Assembly (NCBI GenBank): GCA_003254925.1
Contig: QANZ01045014.1
Location: forward strand, 58,233-122,232
Origin: Chamaecrista fasciculata
Taxonomy: Eukaryota; Streptophyta; Magnoliopsida; Fabales; Fabaceae
Reading direction: 5' to 3'
Length of the DNA stretch: 64,000 bases
Of the stretch, positions 11,777 through 24,215 are shown piece after piece (within the stretch, counting starts at the first letter, position 1; each line of letters begins with the position of its first letter). Under the pieces are notes generated by a model. The model searched no databases. It saw only the letters and a list, made by a program, of their open reading frames with translations, and was not told the DNA's origin. The translations under genes were made by a program, and so were the position numbers.

Positions 11777-12110
11777 TAGGAAGAAGAAGAAGAAGAAGAA
11801 GAAGAAGAGATGAGAGATGAGAAGCAGACAAGAGTATTGTTGGTTCCATGGGGTATTGAGGTTTTATAAAATAATGAGGAGAGTGAAGCTAATTTTGGAG
11901 GGTAGTGAGAGGTTGATAGATGACAGAGACAGAGACAGAGACGGCGAGAAGGAGCGAGAGAGTGAGATGCAATCTGGGAGCCATGGAAATGGAACAAATG
12001 GACAAACCATATATATGTTTTTACATGCAATGCTTTTTAGCAGGAAAACACACCACCTTCTTTTTCCCCTTAAAATGTTATATTGATTTTATATTTCGTT
12101 TCCAATGTTA
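11777..12110 (-). promoter_or_regulatory. 5' leader and proximal promoter of the ZIP gene
   Basis: Just upstream of the ATG lies a long TTC (GAA on +) microsatellite (about 11779-11806), then CT-rich sequence including GACAGA repeats (11925-11941). Pyrimidine-rich leaders with microsatellites are common in plant genes. A TATATATG stretch near 12010 could act as a TATA element for the minus strand. The transcription start was not determined. Confidence 0.4.
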
Positions 12111-12219
12111 ATTTTATTTTTAAACTTATATATTTTGATCCATCTTATTTTTTTATATTAACTTCATTTAATAAATTAATAACAAATTTCATATAATTTA
12201 TAACATTGAACTTGATACA

Positions 12220-12800
12220 TCACTATTTGGGCGTACGCCTAAACGGCCCTCGTACCGGGCCTCTTCTCCTCTCCGCACCTTGCGAGACGCCCACGAGTCA
12301 ATCGGGCACCCTAAGCACAAGTAGGGGCGGTCGTGATCCATCCTGGGTCTTGGCGCGCGTCCCCCAAATGACACGTGGTCACCCACGACTACCCCGCTCC
12401 GCAATCCACGCTACGGGAGATCGTGGGTTACTGACTTGCTCATACCCACGATCTCCAGTTTCTAGGCGCCCGCCTAGCGACACAACACGCAATCACCCAT
12501 GATTGCCTTGCTCCGCAAATCTCGGCCTCCACCATCTTCGCTGGTGGAGATTGTGTCCAGTACGTGGTCCGCCCCGCACGCTGACCACCTCTCTCCTCCC
12601 TGCTCTATAAATAGAGCCCATCTCACCAGTTCAAGGTTAGCTACTTCTTACACTCTCAAATTCTCTTACTCTCTTATCACTCTCTTACTAACTTGAGCGT
12701 CGGAGTACACTTCGCAGGGCCCCCCTGTGAAGCTCTTGCAGGTTCTTGCTCAACTCTTGGCTCTCGCAGCCCTCTCCGGTGAACTAGGTAAGTGCTAGCC
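12220..12800 (+). mobile_element. GC-rich LTR-like block (possible solo LTR of a Ty3/gypsy or TRIM element)
   Basis: This GC-rich island stands in AT-rich DNA. It contains a TATA box (CTATAAATAGAG, ~12603-12614), a pyrimidine-rich run, and then CTTGAGCGTCGGAGT at about 12694, a transcript-start/U5 motif typical of plant LTR retrotransposons. Several ~15-bp themes recur inside (CCACGATCTCC, CACGACTACC, CATGATTGCC). I found no gag/pol and no second LTR. Exact TG..CA ends and target duplication could not be fixed. Confidence 0.55.
12603..12614 (+). promoter_or_regulatory. TATA box inside the LTR-like block
   Basis: CTATAAATAGAG sits about 90 bp before the CTTGAGCGTCGGAGT motif, the spacing expected for an LTR promoter reading rightward. 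Confidence 0.5.
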
Positions 12801-12943
12801 ATTGTCCAGTTTATCAGAACTTATTGTAAATTTATCAGATAAAATTGAGATAAATAATATAATTGATTGAAAATATTATTTTCTAAAAAAGTTTATAATA
12901 AATAACTTCAAAAGATAAAATTAAAAATTAATATAAATTTTTT

Positions 12944-13470
12944 GGCCAAAGACTCAAATTGGTCCTTTATGTATGAAATAGATTTCAAATTGGTCTCTTA
13001 TATTTCATTTGTTTCAGATTGGTCCTATATATTTCCATGATGTTTCAAATTAATCTCAAAAATACTTTCGAAACGCGATTTAACCTCATTTGCTGGCGAT
13101 TTTAACTAGGCAAAGAAAGAACTCTTCAATAGTTTACACATAGCTTCAAATTCGAAACATTCAGACTTCAAACGAGAGAGATATGATCAATTTCATTTGT
13201 TTGACTGTGAAACAAGTTGTTATCCATTTTTTGACTCAATTTGACCTCATTTGTTGATGTCATCAAAGTATTCGTTAAAAAAGAACTATAGCTCTGAATT
13301 CGTCATATTTGAGTTTAAAATAAGAGAGATATGACCATATTAAGTATTTTTTTTGACCAATTTGAAACATAATGGAAACATATAGGATCAATCTAAAATA
13401 AATAAAAGATAAAGAACCGATTTGAAACCTACCCTATACATAAGGGACCAATTTGAGACTTTGACCAAAT
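12944..13470. mobile_element. Foldback (MITE-like) element
   Basis: The ends are inverted: GGCCAAAGACTCAAATTGGTCC on the left and GGACCAATTTGAGACTTTGACC on the right. Repeated ATTGGTCC/GGACCAAT motifs occur in both arms. The middle contains GACTTCAAACGAGAGAGATATGA-type sequence. No coding capacity. Limits are approximate. Confidence 0.7.
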
Positions 13471-14266
13471 TTTCTTAAAAAAAGTTACTTTTGTCTTTGT
13501 AGTATTTCGGCTGCATTGCGCATTTTTAAGTTTTTTTCTTAGAGAATTTTTTTTTTGGGTGTAAAACAATATATTATTATGGCACTTCATCTTAAGTAAA
13601 TCAGAGCATTTGACTTTTATTCTCTCCTTTTTTTTTTTGAAAATATTTCTTTTCTCTCCTTAAGATTGATGCATGAGAAATTTCCATTAAAATTTTAAAA
13701 ATTGGGTTCATTTTTTATATTTAATTCATCTCATAACTAGTCAAATTGTTTTGGGCTTAAATTTGAATCTTATTATGCTATACAATAGTTAGACCTAAAA
13801 TTCACTTAAAACTATTAAGATCTAGATCAGACAGCACTCTTGAATTTTAAAAATGAATAGATAAAATTTTTTGAACTTTTACTTCTCATGATTAAATAAA
13901 AAAGAATATTGTGAGTAGAAGAGTTACCAAGACTCCAAGAGAGAAGTTAGAGAATGTAATTGGATAAAGATCAATTTGATAGAAATAAATTCCTAGATAA
14001 AAAATTACTAACCTAAAATTGTCATTGATTTTGAATAGAGTTAATATCTTCAAGTCACAAGATCCTATGAATAACCAAGATAGAGTATTCAGATTTGGAG
14101 TGAAGAAGGGTCTTAACTTAAACAAAAATAAGGATTGTGTCTTATGAAAACACATTTGATAAGTATATACTTAAAATATTCACTAATTAGTCTAATAATA
14201 AATACTATAAAATAGTCGTTAAATATAATTATAAAATAGTTCCAATATATATATATATATATTATA

Positions 14267-14661
14267 GGCTAAAGAGCACTTTTGGTCTTATAACTCTGGC
14301 AAAGGTTTCAATTTGGTCTCAACTTTTTTTGTTGCAATTTTGGTCCCATAACTTCTGAAAACGTTTCACCGTTGGTCCCAAGCTGATTTCCATCCATCCC
14401 ATAACTTCACCCATATTTGTCACGTCATCATCTAACTCAGTATGTCAGATAATTTTTAACGGCAGATAATGAATGGAAATCAGTTTGGGACCAACAGTGA
14501 GACGTTTTCAAAAGTTATGGGACCAAAATTGTAACAAAAAAAGTTATGGGACCAAATTGAGACCTTTGCCAAAGTTATGGGACTAAAATTGCAACAAAAA
14601 AAGTTATGGGACTAAATTGAAACCTTTGCCAAAGTTATGAGACCAAAAGTGCACTTTAGCC
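14267..14661. mobile_element. Foldback element, about 395 bp
   Basis: It starts GGCTAAAGAGCACTTTTGGTC and ends GACCAAAAGTGCACTTTAGCC, the inverted form. The arms contain phased copies of 'tttggtcccataact' and 'agttatgggaccaaa'. It sits in TA-repeat DNA, so the target duplication cannot be read. Non-coding. Confidence 0.85.
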
Positions 14662-15719
14662 TATATATATATATTAGTAATTCAATTCAAGAAAACAAGC
14701 ATCCACTTATATATTTTTTTTTGGTAGGCGAAAAGTTTAGGTGAGTTAGGCATCAACTTATATATTTGTATGAAAAGCTTTGGTGTTCTAATTGTGCATA
14801 TTTTGGGCCAAGTTTCATTATTTGCTTTCGATCTGTTGGTTTCCAGGCTTTTTTTTCTTGGCTCATTTTCTTTTACGACGTTCATATAGGCATTTCGGAC
14901 ATTGGACTATTGTTATTTTACAAAAGGTATCCACACCCGTTTTACAAAAAGGAAAGTACCATTAAAGTGTTTCGAATAAATTATTAACATCTAAACTAAA
15001 GTGAGAACATTTTAAAAAAAAATAGTTAAAAAAAACTGTTATTATTATTATTATTAAAATTAATAGAAGATCTTCAACATCCTTAATAATTTTACATACT
15101 CTTTATTTTGTCGTCATTATTTTATTTTACATTGTAATATTATATAATTTAAAAAATCAAACAACCAAGAAATTTTAAAGATATATAATGTATTATAAGA
15201 TAAAATAAGAAACATTTTTAATTTTTGTTTTTGTTAGGTGTGGTGGAGGGGGGAAAAAAGAGAAAGAAAAAAGATGAGGAAGCAAAAGTATATATGATGT
15301 TTTCGTGCATATATGACTTATGGAGTGATGCTTTGGCGAGAATAATGAGTAAATTTACCAAATAAATGATTCCTATAAATATTGTCAATGTATTCATCAT
15401 GAGAAGATTACCAGAAAGAGAGGCTACTAGAAATCATGCAAGTGTTGTTACATATTAGCTTACATTTCAAGCCTCTTATTGCACATAAAACCAACCACAC
15501 TTTACCAAAGTCTTTTGGATTCATACCCAACAATAATGCACTACCACAGTTTTTTTTTTCTTTATTTATTTATTTACCAATGCACTACTACCATAGTTTT
15601 AAGGAGGGGGAAATTGGTTTTTCTTGATTTTTAGAAATATTAATTGAATAAAATAATCAAATATATTGATAAATCTTAAAATGACTTCCTACATTGTCGT
15701 TTTAGATTTCTTAACATTA
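14662..15719. other. AT-rich intergenic sequence
   Basis: I see no supported gene or mobile element here. It is low-complexity AT-rich DNA with only short chance reading frames. Confidence 0.5.
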
Positions 15720-16452
15720 GGGGCGTTTAGTACACGAATTATTTTTTCATTCCCGAGAATTATATTCCTGGGAATGTGATTCCCAGAAATATGATTTCTA
15801 GGAATATAAAAATATCTGTTTGGATGAGTTAAAACAGTCATGAGATTATTTTGCAATATTCCTATGAATATTACAATATTGTGTTTGGTTCAACTTTGAT
15901 AATCCTGGGAATATTTGATATTTTTTCAAATATGCCCTTGACTTTTTATTCTCAAATAATAACTTATCAAATGCATAAATTTTCCAAAACAATTAATAAG
16001 AATATTTTGAAAAAATGTTCTTTGTTTTTACATCATTGATGATTTATCAAGAAAATACGATTTCAAAACATAATGTCAAAATTCTTAAAATGAAAAAATA
16101 GTCTAAAAAAATTATCGCTCAAAATATAACTATAATTGTCAAAATAAAACTTAATTAGTTTGGGTTGACATAGAAAATAAAATTAGATGAGAGATGGAAA
16201 GAGTTTGTAGAACAAAATTTAATTAGCTAAGCTTAATGAGGGTAAATTAGTCATTTTAGGTGAACCAAAATAATCTCATCCCATGAGATTAGACTAATCC
16301 CATCCCTTAGGGTGGGATTAAAAAATAGCTATTTTAGGAAATTATGCTACTCATGTGAGTACAATATTCACGGGACTAATTTTTTAATTCGCCTACCAAA
16401 TATAAGATTAGTTTATGCCAAAGCTCTTAATCCCGGACTATTTTTTAATCCG
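15719..16452. mobile_element. MITE-like element, ~730 bp (copy A; related copy at 61979)
   Basis: The left end is GGGGCGTTTAGTACACGAATT. The right end carries the inverse, AATCCGTGTATACCTAG. Inside are repeated 'attcctgggaat' and 'atcccatgagatt' motifs. The copy at 61979-62690 has the same segments in opposite orientation. The 'ggcgtttagtacacgg' terminus is of hAT/PIF-MITE style, but the superfamily is not proven. Confidence 0.65.
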
Positions 16453-16745
16453 TGTATACCTAGGTGGCTATGTCAAATTGATAATCTTAGAATCTTTATA
16501 TGTTTCCTTTTGAGCATTTTGTAATCTTATTTTAGAGTATGATCTTTAATGAATGACACCTTATCTTTAATTAAGTAAGTTTACCCTAAAGATCGAAGAA
16601 CCTGATTAATATATGAGTATTTATTTGAAGAGCCTTATAAAAATAATGATACATTATAAATTATATAAGAAATTTTAAAAATATAATTATAATTAAAAAA
16701 CAACTTATCATTTATAACTTGTCTTAACTTTTTATTCTCAACTAT

Positions 16746-17077
16746 ACTATATCTATATTTATATCTATATCTATATTAAATTATATGTGTGAGCGTACTT
16801 TTGGTTAGTAAAAAATAATTAAAATACAAATTAAAAAAAATAAGAAATAAACATGTGGAACTTGATAATTGGCTAACTGTATAGATAATGAGAGAGAAAG
16901 TAGTAGATGAGATTTAAGAAAGTGAAAACTCATTATTTAGTCTTTTAATTTTCACATTTCTAACGATTTAGTTCTTGAATAATAAAAATATATCATTTAG
17001 TCACTGAATAACTATAAATGTCAAATCAAACGTTACATGCATATTTCTGTGCCTGTTAGGGCATAGAAAGCCCCTAG
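16746..17077 (+). mobile_element. Helitron-like non-autonomous element, first unit of a tandem pair
   Basis: It begins in TCTATATTAAATTATATGTG-type sequence and ends GAAAGCCCCTAG (CTAG at 17074-17077). A degenerate hairpin (GTGCCTGTTAGGGCAT) lies just upstream, as expected of a Helitron 3' end (CTRR). It is joined directly to the second unit. Confidence 0.65.
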
Positions 17078-17384
17078 TTATATTATATGTGTGAGGGCGC
17101 TTTTGATTGGTAAAAAATAATTAAATAAAAAAATAAAAAAATAAGAAATAAACATGTGAAACTTGATAATTGGCTAAGTGTATAGATAATAGGAGAGAGA
17201 AAGTAGTACATGAGATTTAAGAAAGTGAAAACTTATTATTTGGTCTTTTAATTTTCACACTTCTAACGATTTAGCCCTTGAATAATAGAAATATACTATT
17301 TAGTCACTGAATAACTATAAATGTCAAACAAAACGTTACATACATATTTTCGTGCCCGTTAGAACGAGCACGGAAAGCCCCTAG
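17078..17384 (+). mobile_element. Helitron-like non-autonomous element, second unit of the tandem pair
   Basis: It repeats the previous unit almost base for base for ~307 bp ('tatgtgtgag', 'aagaaataaacatgtg', 'gtcactgaataactata'). It ends with the hairpin CGTGCCCGTTAGAACGAGCACG, seven bases, then CTAG (17381-17384) followed by T. This matches the Helitron 3' signature of a hairpin shortly before CTRR and insertion next to T. Confidence 0.7.
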
Positions 17385-17804
17385 TATATAATTCTTCAAT
17401 AGTCCATAGTTTTTCATTCTTTTTTTTTCATAATTTCTCATTTTTAACCTTATTTTCTTATCTTTATACAAAGAAAAAAAATTCTATATATATAAACCTA
17501 ACATATAAAAATTAAGAAAATTTGACGACTACCAAAAAAACAAAATAATATATAGAAAGGTGGGGTGACTTTGAAGGTGATTCACGAGTTTGTCTGTGTC
17601 TCGTGCCTCCACCATGATCCATGGGCCCAATTCCCTTAGGACAATGCCTCTTCATAAATCAACCTCACATCCCACAATTTCAAGAAAGCACATAAGAAAT
17701 TCTAGAAATCTTGTATATATGGGTGTGTGTGTTTAATTTTAAAAAATATTAAAAAAAAACTATAAGTCCAATTTTATTATATTTTTAAGTAATTATATAT
17801 ATAA

Positions 17805-18191
17805 GGTAAATTATATTTTGGCACCTTGTTCTATGGACCGATTTCACTTTGGTATCCTATTATTTCAAAAGTGATATTTTGTACTATGTTCTTTGCACTG
17901 TTAATATTTTGGTACCATGTTCTTTCCAAAGTAACATTTTGGTACCATGTTCTTTGCACTGTTAACACTTTGGTACCTTATTTTTTCACGATTTATTACC
18001 ATGTTCTATTTTTTTTTTTAGGGTACCAAAGTGTTAACAGTGCAAAGAACAAGGTACCAAAATGCTACTTTTGAAAGAACGGGGTACCAAAATATTAATA
18101 TGCAAAGAACCAAGTATTAAAGTATCACTTTTGAAAAAATAGGGTATCAAAATGAAATCAATCCATAAAACAGGTACCAAAGTAATTTATC
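17805..18191. mobile_element. Foldback element with GGTACCAAA arrays
   Basis: The left arm starts GGTAAATTATATTTTGGCACC and the right arm ends GGTACCAAAGTAATTTATC, its inverse. GGTACC(A)AA motifs recur every ~30 bp in both arms, separated by 'tgttctttgcactgtta' and its complement. The termini resemble the GGGTAAATTGC ends of the MULE at 3584, so it may be a related family. Flanking TA repeats hide the target duplication. Confidence 0.75.
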
Positions 18192-19423
18192 TTTATATAT
18201 ATGCATATATGTATTTAGATCCCGTCTTCATTGATTTCATCTGGCTTCTACTGCGTATCTTATATATATATAATGTATTTTAGATGATTCAAATTTGAAT
18301 ATATGAGCAACTGCAAATTGTGTGACAGATAGTAATTAAATACGGAAGACCAGAATTCATTCATGACGAAATACCCTAAACGGCAAGTCATGCGTGGGAA
18401 AAATTAGTGCTACCCAGAGTTCAATTTTCAACCTACGAAATATATGTTTTTGTGTATATATATATACAAACTTTTAGTTCAAATAAAATAAATGAAGTGA
18501 AATATTGATATGGAACCAAGACAAAAATTAAAACATGCATACAGATGAGTTCTATTAAAAAAAATTACGTTAAAATTTATAAAATTCTCTAAATTTCATT
18601 TATTGTACATAAAATTCTCTTAAATTATTTTAAATTCTTATTATTCTATAAATTTCACCATTTTCTTCCTCTTCTTCTTTGAAACCCACGTTTGTATTCA
18701 ATTATTTATAGTGGTCTAACCATAAATAGATAATTTTTTTAATAACAAATAAATAGATAATTTTTTTTAATAAAAAAGTTTTAAAATGTAAACATGAGAT
18801 TCAACGGGAAGTCAAAATGTATAAACTCTTATGTTGAATGACAAACGCCTTTATCTTTTTTTTTTTGGCACAAATCTGAATTCCATTCCACCAAAACAGT
18901 TAAATAATATGATAATGGTAAAAATCCTAAGTGATCCTTATCTTTTTTTTATGGCCATTTAAGTGATCCTAATCTATTTTACTATTTTAGTTAAGGTTCA
19001 TGACCCATTGACCCTTCGGGCTACATCCAATAAAATTGAATTTTAGTGAAAGTTTATGAGTTTATTCAGAATTAGAGAGAACGTTCGAGTTCTGGAAAGA
19101 CTGAGTACTAATTAATTAATTTACAAATTTATCCTTTTTGAATAACCAAGAAATTGTTTTTTTAATATACTCAATATATATTTTAAAAAATAAAATTATT
19201 TTATCAATAATAAACTTTTTTTTTTAAAAAAAAAAATTTCTAAAGGTATTTTCAATTAGGATTAAACTTGTTCAAATTACTATATGAAAATATAAAGTAT
19301 AAACACATGTGACAGTAAAAATTCAAATCCAAGTTCAATGAAACTAGGCCTTTAATTTGATTGACATCAATAATAAACTTTAAATTAAAATGTATATACA
19401 CTCTAAAAATTTGGTAAGCATGG
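18192..19423. other. AT-rich intergenic region upstream of the DUF761-like gene
   Basis: I see no gene, RNA or defined element in it, only AT-rich low-complexity DNA. Confidence 0.5.
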
Positions 19424-19435
19424 CTATATATATAA
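19424..19435 (+). promoter_or_regulatory. Probable TATA box of the DUF761-like gene
   Basis: CTATATATATAA lies about 120 bp before the ATG at 19558, with a CT-rich leader in between. Spacing and orientation fit a core promoter. Confidence 0.5.
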
Positions 19436-19557
19436 GGACTAAAGGAGTCCTCCCATCTTTCATGGCTTTAACTTTCAACATTCCCCACCAAACATTCTTC
19501 ATTCAGAAACTTTGCTATTAACTCCATTTTCATTATTGTGGAGAAGAAGAAGAAAGA

Positions 19558-20109
19558 ATGGGTGAAGAGGCAAAGTCCCAAAGAATAATAAAGGTAACAA
19601 AATTGATAGTGTTATTAGTGTCAATTTCAGTATGCTCATTCTTGTACACTCCTTCTTCTTCTTCCATGATTGCCTTCCTTCATGACTTCAACCTTCACTT
19701 TTCTTCATTCCCTTTCCAATTATTCCACCACACCATAGACAAGAACTCCATGTTTCTCCTCTGCAATGGCCTTCTTGTCTTTGTGGGCATCACCAGATCT
19801 TTCTCTAACTCTTCTACTCATCATCTTCAAAATGGGTCTCAATCTGGAATCTCAGAAATTGAGGCCAAGCAAAAGAAGGAGTCTGAGGAACATGTGGGTT
19901 TCAAAGAAGAAGAGGAAGAAAATGGTGAATTGGGTTTCAAAGAAGAAGATGATGGTGATGAAGAAGAAGGTAAATTGTCAGAAAATGTTGGATTTGTGAT
20001 TGAGGAGGCAGAAGAAGAAGAAGAAGATTGGAGGGTAAGTACAGAGGAGATGAACAAGAAATTTGATGATTTCATTAGAAGGATGAAGCAGGATTTAAGG
20101 TTTAATTAG
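19558..20109 (+). CDS. Small plant membrane protein, DUF4408/DUF761-like
   Basis: This is a single-exon gene of 183 residues. Residues ~13-32 (KLIVLLVSISVCSFLYTP) and ~63-80 (SMFLLCNGLLVFVGITRS) are hydrophobic, in the arrangement of plant DUF4408 proteins. A long acidic middle (repeated GFKEEEEEN/GFKEEDDGD) follows. The C-terminus STEEMNKKFDDFIRRMKQDL is the typical DUF761 tail motif. The biochemical role of the family is unknown; the protein is probably membrane-anchored with a cytosolic tail. The ATG follows a CT-rich leader, and the upstream TATA box supports this start. The opposite-strand Ser-rich frame here is only the complement of the acidic repeats. Confidence 0.85.
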   Translation: MGEEAKSQRIIKVTKLIVLLVSISVCSFLYTPSSSSMIAFLHDFNLHFSSFPFQLFHHTIDKNSMFLLCNGLLVFVGITRSFSNSSTHHLQNGSQSGISEIEAKQKKESEEHVGFKEEEEENGELGFKEEDDGDEEEGKLSENVGFVIEEAEEEEEDWRVSTEEMNKKFDDFIRRMKQDLRFN

Positions 20110-21933
20110 CAAAAAATTGAAAGTTGGATCTTTTTAGTTTTTTCATAATTTAAGATTTAAGGATATCATCATTTCATAGTTAGATAGGCCTGGTTACATT
20201 TTCAGTTTTTTTTCCCTTTACTCTGTTTTCTCTCCTCCACATTTCTTGTATTTTGGTAGTATCCCCTGCATTATTATTTTCTTTTTCTTTAAAAACAAAA
20301 AAACAAACCTATGTCTCTGTCATTTCCTCATAGGAGAAGGGAAGAAGAGTTGAATTTCTCTAATATTGAAGCTTGTAATAAAGGCTTAAAACAATTCTAT
20401 ATCTAATTTTAGAACATATGCATCATTTTGTGCTATGATGCTAATTGAGCCTTCCATGGTAAGATATATATGTGCAAGAATGATTACAAAATTGAAGGTA
20501 TTTTTGGATTGAGTATAATGGAAGGGAAGGGGAATGAACAAGACAAGTTATAAGTGTAATATTTGTCGCTATTTTCTTTTTATAAAATTTAAAATCTTAA
20601 CTATATATGTAATAATTAGTTTTAGATTAATCAGTAATTTCTCATTGTTTTTCTCATATTTATGAGAGCCTAAATTAAATTATTAACATCTAAATAAGAA
20701 AAAAAGATTTATGTAAAGTTAATTCCTTTCTCTTTCAAGCTTTTCCCTCCTAACATGTATAGTGCTAACTATAATATGCTACCATATTTGAAGAAATGTA
20801 ATTATTAACTCTCTAGTTTCATATGAAAGTCAGAAAGTCTTATTTTTTACAAAATAAAAGAATGGATCACATAATAATCTTAACTTATCTTATTTATTCA
20901 TATACATATCAGTATATCACTTACAAAAACAGCAGAGAGAAATCTGGAAGTGAACAAGTTTAAGCATCAACATTTAAACAGGGTTACACGTGGCTCACCA
21001 AACAAGTAGGTTTGAAGCCATGAATGAGAATTAACTAAAATTGGACATCACACACATCAGTGTTAATAATTTCCACAATACTCCAAAGAATTGAAAGGGG
21101 TTTCAATTTCTATACATAAATGATGATACCCATAAAATCTGATTACTGATGCCTTCCTAAGTAACATTACATAGGCAGATATGAATCCCATCATTAACCT
21201 GAAAATTAAACTGAAAATAATAAATGATTAAAGGCTAATGATGCAATAGTTAATGATGACATTGACACCTAAACCTAGTTAATTAACAAGAAGGTCCCCA
21301 AGAAATTAATTAAAGTGAAGATTGAGAAAAAAAACGAAAGGGAAGATGGATGGGTCCAGCTAGAAGGAATACAAATAAAAAAAAGTGCTTTATTGCTCAA
21401 AGAATTGTTATAGAATTTGTAGTCACCGAAAGTTAGGAGGTTCAGATTCTGCAATTCCGAAATCTTTCTTTATTCTCTAAAGTCTAAAGCACAAGACTAT
21501 ATAACCAGAGCTCAAAGCCCTTTATAGTACCAGCAAATCAAGTGAGAAGAGTAATTATTTATACTATCTTTCTGTAAAATCAATGTTAAAATCTCATTTT
21601 GGTCTTTGAAATATAGGTTGAATTCTATTTTAGTCCTCAAACTTTTCAACTTGTTCCAGTCAGTTCAAAACATAATTCTATCAAGTTTTTTTTATCTCTA
21701 AGCTAGACATATCTAATCACTTGAATAATTTTTTCTCTCCATCGTACATGTCTTAGTAAATAAGTCTATAAAGGAAAAATAAAATCTTTATTCTTAAAAT
21801 AAAAGTCAACCGCAAATTTAGTTTTAGTTTATGACTAATAATATATTTTTTTTCTTTGTTAACTTAGTTATTATGTCACCTACAAGAGAAAAATCATATA
21901 CATCAATTGTCTAAAAAATAATAAGGGATAGAA

Positions 21934-22225
21934 GTTTCAGAATATAAAATTATTTTTTTTTGTGACTTTTTCATGACAAATAATAGAAAATAATATCACA
22001 CATGACATATATTACGAATAGATATTGTAATTTTTAATTTTTTATTAAAATTTATGAAATNCACTCGTACGACACCCACACGATACATATTCATAAGTTT
22101 CAGAATATAAAATTAATTTTTTGTGACTTTATCATGACAAACAATAAAAAATAATATCACATATATATGACATATATTATGAATAGATATTGTTATTTTA
22201 AAATTTTCAACAAAATTTGTGAATT
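21934..22225. repeat. Imperfect direct duplication, ~125-bp unit x2
   Basis: Both halves carry AGAATATAAAATTA, GTGACTTT-TCATGACAAA, AATAATATCACA and GACATATATTA-GAATAGATATTG in the same order. Unit 1 is about 21934-22060 and unit 2 about 22101-22225. Confidence 0.7.
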
Positions 22226-23229
22226 TTTAATTATTTATATATATAAATATATGTCGTGTCGTGTCATATAATTTTAAAAATCTAGCGTGTCAACGTGTCC
22301 GTGCCTGTATTGTGTCTCGTGTCGATGTCAGTGTGTATCCTTCTTAGATTCATACACATCCAACACATGGTGTTAAAAAAAAAATACACATCCAACACAT
22401 AATTGACAGACTAAATCTACATCGTATTTTTTTTTGTTTGTTTTTTAAGTTCACTATTATAGGGCTAATTAAGCATATTCAATTCAGACCAAATCCAATA
22501 TATAGAATCAATATGTTGGGAATAATAAACTTAATGCATGTATTTTTCAAAACAAGAGAATACTATGCAATATAATTATACAAGGAACAGGCATTGAAAG
22601 TTATGTATGTTTGTTTCCCTTTATGAAAGCGACTTAATATCTGAATATCTGATGCAGAAAAAATAAGAGCCTTGAACTAGTTAAGTGATAGAAAACTAAG
22701 AGCCTTTCATTATCACCCAGCCACTCCCTTGTGAAATGGATTTTCATCTCCATCAAGAACCTTCTTTAATTTATCCTCCGATGGGTCTTAAACACTAATC
22801 CTTCAAACTAAGACCTAAGTGTTGTTATGTCAATCTCAGAGTTGAATGAACTTGTTCGAATTTTCCCTGCCAAACATGATGGGACTATATGTCCTCCATA
22901 TACACCTTATATATATATATATACTAGTATGAGACTCATCACATCTTTCTAGACATATAAAATCTTAATTGCCTCCGGAGAATTTACCTTGCAAAAATTA
23001 TGATATCAGAGAATTGACCTTGCAGAAAATTATGATAGTGTTCACTTGTGATCAGTTTGTATGTTATAGATTGTGGGTACTAAAACAAATTATAATTTTT
23101 TGCATGGTCTATTCTGCGAGGGCAATTAGGATTTTATATATTCAGAAAGATGTGATGAAAAGAAAAAACCGGTGCAATGTGCACGGGTCTCATAGATATT
23201 TATGGACATGGATCCTTACAAAGAAGTAT

Positions 23230-23340
23230 AAGTGAAGTGTTGAGAGAGAAAAGAATATCTAGAGAGAAAAAGTGTCAGTACGACCCATACCTCTGACGCT
23301 TTCTCTCCCTAAATGTTCATTTTTCTCTTAACACTTCATA
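23230..23340. repeat. Imperfect long hairpin (~44-bp arms)
   Basis: The left arm (from GAAGTGTTGAGAGAGAAAA to AGTGTCA) pairs with the right arm (TGACGCTTTCTCTCC to TCTTAACACTTC) around a loop of ~16 bases. It could be a tiny MITE or a hairpin transcript. No target duplication was seen. Confidence 0.6.
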
Positions 23341-24215
23341 TAGTGTACTATAGAAGATTCAAATTGATATAAATATAGCCATGAGACTAATCTCTTATCT
23401 CAACCGTTAACACACAGAGTTGTAGGGACTAATAACAGAACGTGCTTTATTCACAAGAGTTGAGAATTAAACATTACACCTGCAGGAAATTCTCTCTCTA
23501 AAAACTATACCTAAAAATTTGTAGATTTTGATAGAAATACTTCTGGTTAGGTCTTGAAAAAATATCAGGACTTGTTTGATTTTTATTTGTAAAAACATTT
23601 TTCTAATTCCAAAAAGAAAAATTAAAACATCTAGTTAATAACAATATTTTTTTAATTAAATATTAATATTCAAATTTATTTTAAAAAATCATTGAAAACT
23701 GTTCTAAACTCTCAAACTAAATTTTTAAAAATATTTTTAAAGATTAAAATCAAACAAGTTCATTATCCTTTTGTCAAAAAAAAATTGTGAATCTTTGGAT
23801 TTTTTAACCGTATCAACGAACTATAGAAAGTTTTCCATTTCTAGTATCCAGTCTACTACTACCTATAAAACGGGAAATCAGGAAAAAAAAAGTCAAAAAA
23901 CAAAGAAGATTTTCGAAGAAAAACTAGCGTAAAACTGGATTGAATATAAAAATCAATTAATTATCTATATAATTATTAAGTTATATCCTTTTTCCAACTA
24001 ATTTAAATTGCCATTTACGAAATTAGAAATTCTGTAAACTCGATTTAAAAAAAAAATAGAAATAAAATTGAAGAAGACTTTTAGAAGCCACGTCCATTCC
24101 ATTACAGACACTACTGAACCAATAGTCCAGAAGCTTTTCGAAGTCTCCGCGTTCAGATTCTATTGGCTTGATCCTCCAAACCATTTCAAATCAAAGGCTT
24201 ATTCTGATTCTCAAG

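Larger units (their letters stand above)
20110..24060. other. Long intergenic region, AT-rich
   Basis: The first ~250 bp are probably the 3' UTR of the DUF761-like gene. Otherwise no gene is supported. A direct duplication of ~125 bp ('gtgactttttcatgacaaa...gaatagatattg') occurs at about 21934-22060 and 22101-22225, and an imperfect hairpin lies at 23230-23340. One ambiguous base is at 22061. Confidence 0.5.

Noticed and set aside
12220..12800. Protein-coding gene in the GC-rich block (several 65-98-residue frames)
   Set aside because: The frames overlap on both strands, lack family motifs, and the block carries LTR promoter signals instead.
19839..20075. Poly-Ser frame on the minus strand of the DUF761-like gene
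   Set aside because: It is the complement of GAA/GAG-rich acidic repeats.
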